From Chitinophagaceae bacterium (GTDB taxonomy: Bacteria > Bacteroidota > Bacteroidia > Chitinophagales > Chitinophagaceae), in contig JAIETM010000010.1 in assembly GCA_019745155.1 (NCBI GenBank), positions 1 to 59,941 of the forward strand: a DNA stretch of 59,941 nt, given 5' to 3'. Below, in pieces: positions 58,206 through 59,941 of the stretch. The notes beneath the pieces are model-generated. The model was given only the letters and a program-made list of their open reading frames with translations. It was not told where the DNA came from and made no database searches. Position 1 is the stretch's first letter. Each line of letters opens with the position of its first letter. The translations under genes were made by a program, and so were the position numbers.

Positions 58206-58232
58206 TAAAAAAGTCCCGCAATTGCGGGACTT
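58206..58232 (-). terminator. terminator after aconitase
   Basis: A perfect palindrome AAGTCCCGCAATTGCGGGAC-TT (58211-58232) with an A-run before it, giving T on the minus strand, right after the aconitase stop. Confidence 0.88.
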
Positions 58233-58254
58233 GACTATTTGACAAGAAGCTTGA

Positions 58255-59941
58255 TTAATTACCGGCAACCTGCTTGCGGATGATGTTCAAGGCAGCACCT
58301 GCTTTGAACCACTCAATTTGCTGTTGGTTGTACGTATGGTTGGCAACAATGGTATCGCTGCTGCCATCCTTGTGATTGAGCACCAGTTGCAAAGGCTGAC
58401 CAGGTGCAAAGCTGGTTAAACCAATTACATCGATGCTATCATCTTCCTGAATCTTATCGTAATCTTCTTTGTTGGCAAAAGTGAGTGCCAGCATACCTTG
58501 CTTCTTCAGGTTGGTTTCGTGGATACGTGCAAAAGATTTTGTCAGTACCACACGCACACCCAAGTGGCGAGGTTCCATGGCCGCATGTTCACGAGAAGAA
58601 CCTTCACCATAGTTTTCATCACCCACTACAATGCTACCGATACCAGCTGCTTTGTACGCACGCTGTGTAGCAGGTACAGGACCGTATTCACCAGTGAGTT
58701 GGTTCTTCACATTATCTGTCTTCTCGTTGAAGAAGTTCACCGCACCAATCAAGAGGTTATTAGAGATATTATCTAAGTGGCCACGGAATTTCAACCATGG
58801 ACCAGCCATAGAGATATGGTCTGTTGTACACTTGCCCTTTGCTTTGATCAGGAGTTTCAAACCTTTCAGATCTGTTCCTTCCCATGCAGCAAATGGATCC
58901 AATAATTGCAAACGCTTGCTCGCTGGGTCAACAGCTACTTGCACACCGCTACCATCAGCAGCTGGTGCTTGGTAACCTGCATCTTCCACAGCAAAACCTT
59001 TTACAGGCAATTCATCACCAGAAGGAGGATCCAATTTTACTTGTTCTCCTTTTTCGTTGGTGAGGGTATCTGTAATTGGGTTGAAAGTCAAATCACCTGC
59101 AATCGCCAATGCTGTTACCAATTCTGGTGAAGCAACGAAGGCCAATGTGTTGGGGTTACCATCTGCACGCTTAGCAAAGTTTCTGTTGAAAGAGTGTACG
59201 ATGGTGTTCCGCTCTTGCTTTTCAGCGCCCATGCGTTCCCACATACCAATGCAGGGGCCGCAGGCATTCGCGAATACGGTAGCACCAATTTCAGCGAATG
59301 TATCCAGATAGCCATCGCGCTCGATGGTATAACGTACTTGTTCAGAACCTGGTGTAATAGTGAACTCAGCTTTGGTCTTGAGCCCTTTTTCTTTCACCTG
59401 CTTCGCCAAGCTTACCGCACGGCTGATATCTTCATAAGAAGAGTTGGTACAGCTACCAATCAAACCTACTTCTACTTTAACCGGCCAGTTGTTGGCTGCA
59501 GCCATTTCTTTCATCTTAGAAATTGGTGTAGCGAGGTCTGGTGTGAATGGTCCGTTCAAATGTGGTTCCAGTTCACTCAGGTTGATTTCAATTACCTGAT
59601 CAAAATATTTTTCTGGGTTGGCATATACTTCTGCATCGCCGGTGAGGTAGCTGCTGATTTGATCAGCCAGGTTGGCGATTTCTTCGCGACCTGTTGCTTT
59701 CAGGTAACGGCTCATGCTGGCATCGTAGCCGAAGGTAGAAGTGGTGGCACCAATCTCTGCCCCCATGTTGCAGATAGTGCCTTTACCAGTACAGCTCATG
59801 CTGGTAGCACCCTCGCCAAAATATTCAACGATCGCTCCGGTACCACCTTTTACTGTAAGGATACCAGCTACTTTTAAGATTACATCTTTTGGAGCAGTCC
59901 AGCCATTCAGTTTACCGGTGAGTTTCACACCAATTAACTTA
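58255..59941 (-). CDS. acn: aconitate hydratase, N-terminal part outside the window
   Basis: The gene is cut by the window end; the frame stays open to 59941 (residues [14 protein letters not shown] visible at the edge). It interconverts citrate and isocitrate. The three Fe-S cysteines appear in [13 protein letters not shown] and [12 protein letters not shown]; the swivel domain contains [35 protein letters not shown] and [18 protein letters not shown]. The sequence resembles mitochondrial-type aconitase more than AcnB. About 560 residues are visible; the rest lies downstream on the plus-strand side. Confidence 0.94.
   Translation of the reverse strand, partial: KLIGVKLTGKLNGWTAPKDVILKVAGILTVKGGTGAIVEYFGEGATSMSCTGKGTICNMGAEIGATTSTFGYDASMSRYLKATGREEIANLADQISSYLTGDAEVYANPEKYFDQVIEINLSELEPHLNGPFTPDLATPISKMKEMAAANNWPVKVEVGLIGSCTNSSYEDISRAVSLAKQVKEKGLKTKAEFTITPGSEQVRYTIERDGYLDTFAEIGATVFANACGPCIGMWERMGAEKQERNTIVHSFNRNFAKRADGNPNTLAFVASPELVTALAIAGDLTFNPITDTLTNEKGEQVKLDPPSGDELPVKGFAVEDAGYQAPAADGSGVQVAVDPASKRLQLLDPFAAWEGTDLKGLKLLIKAKGKCTTDHISMAGPWLKFRGHLDNISNNLLIGAVNFFNEKTDNVKNQLTGEYGPVPATQRAYKAAGIGSIVVGDENYGEGSSREHAAMEPRHLGVRVVLTKSFARIHETNLKKQGMLALTFANKEDYDKIQEDDSIDVIGLTSFAPGQPLQLVLNHKDGSSDTIVANHTYNQQQIEWFKAGAALNIIRKQVAGN

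Noticed and set aside
1-59941. tRNA or rRNA genes
   Set aside because: No cloverleaf or conserved rRNA segment was recognised in any gap; a tRNAscan run would settle it.

Overview
ORGANISM. The window reads as chromosome of a Bacteroidota bacterium, most likely of the Chitinophagaceae type. The reasons are promoter-like TAnnTTTG -7 boxes (some with an upstream TTG or TTTG), weak Shine-Dalgarno sequences, a short SRP RNA with the Bacteroidota core, a split three-gene proton-translocating transhydrogenase, and families typical of that phylum (DUF2805 beside photolyases, NamZ/DUF1343, a PAS-REC protein, ORF6N proteins inside type I restriction loci). No rRNA, tRNA, CRISPR array or complete insertion sequence was seen. 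Species assignment is inference. LAYOUT. 1-376 is gene-free with an imperfect inverted repeat. 377-3643 holds lipid and general metabolism (HAD phosphatase, PlsC-like acyltransferase, acyl-CoA thioesterase, enolase-superfamily epimerase). 3661-7067 is a tightly overlapping minus-strand light/flavin operon: a photolyase-related protein that appears to lack its iron-sulfur cysteines, a flavin reductase, DUF2805, and a second photolyase-like protein with its FAD domain first; the epimerase follows 17 bp later. An SDR and proline dehydrogenase face the other way. 9111-15186 is a minus-strand signalling block: five receiver-domain proteins (one fused to three PAS domains but without a kinase domain), one NarL-type regulator and a secreted GH5 glycosidase. 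Three transcription units in it share an identical promoter-like spacing (ACTAC-N24-YCTTTG), a hairpin at the ribosome entry region, and near-identical upstream terminators. 15342-31353 is mostly housekeeping: thyA-folA with two followers, pntAA-pntAB-pntB, an RsmF-like methyltransferase (TTG start), a repeat-rich LysM envelope protein, fmt, NamZ, an FKBP isomerase, pepT, an SPFH protein and exbB-exbD. 31354-42641 IS THE ACCESSORY REGION. It contains repeat-rich non-coding DNA, prmC, paired-palindrome repeats bracketing a Cys-rich lipoprotein and a small membrane protein, then a type I restriction-modification locus, hsdM - ORF6N/PLD-like - hsdS - toxin-like - XRE antitoxin-like - SecB-like - hsdR. 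The three-gene insert looks like a toxin-antitoxin-chaperone (TAC) module placed between the specificity and restriction subunits. 42642-59941 returns to core genes: ribD, an EamA transporter, an IMPACT protein, YdcF, 3-hydroxyacyl-CoA dehydrogenase, Mrp/ApbC, PaiB-like, GDPD, cmk, SRP RNA, a four-helix-bundle gene broken at an A7 run, transaldolase-like FSA, a GAF-PAS histidine kinase, RhlE (TTG start), gamma-glutamyltransferase, and aconitase cut by the window edge. BEST LEADS: the TAC-like module inside the restriction locus; the shared promoter architecture linking two receiver-only proteins with a secreted glycosidase; and the light/flavin operon with two unusual photolyase relatives.
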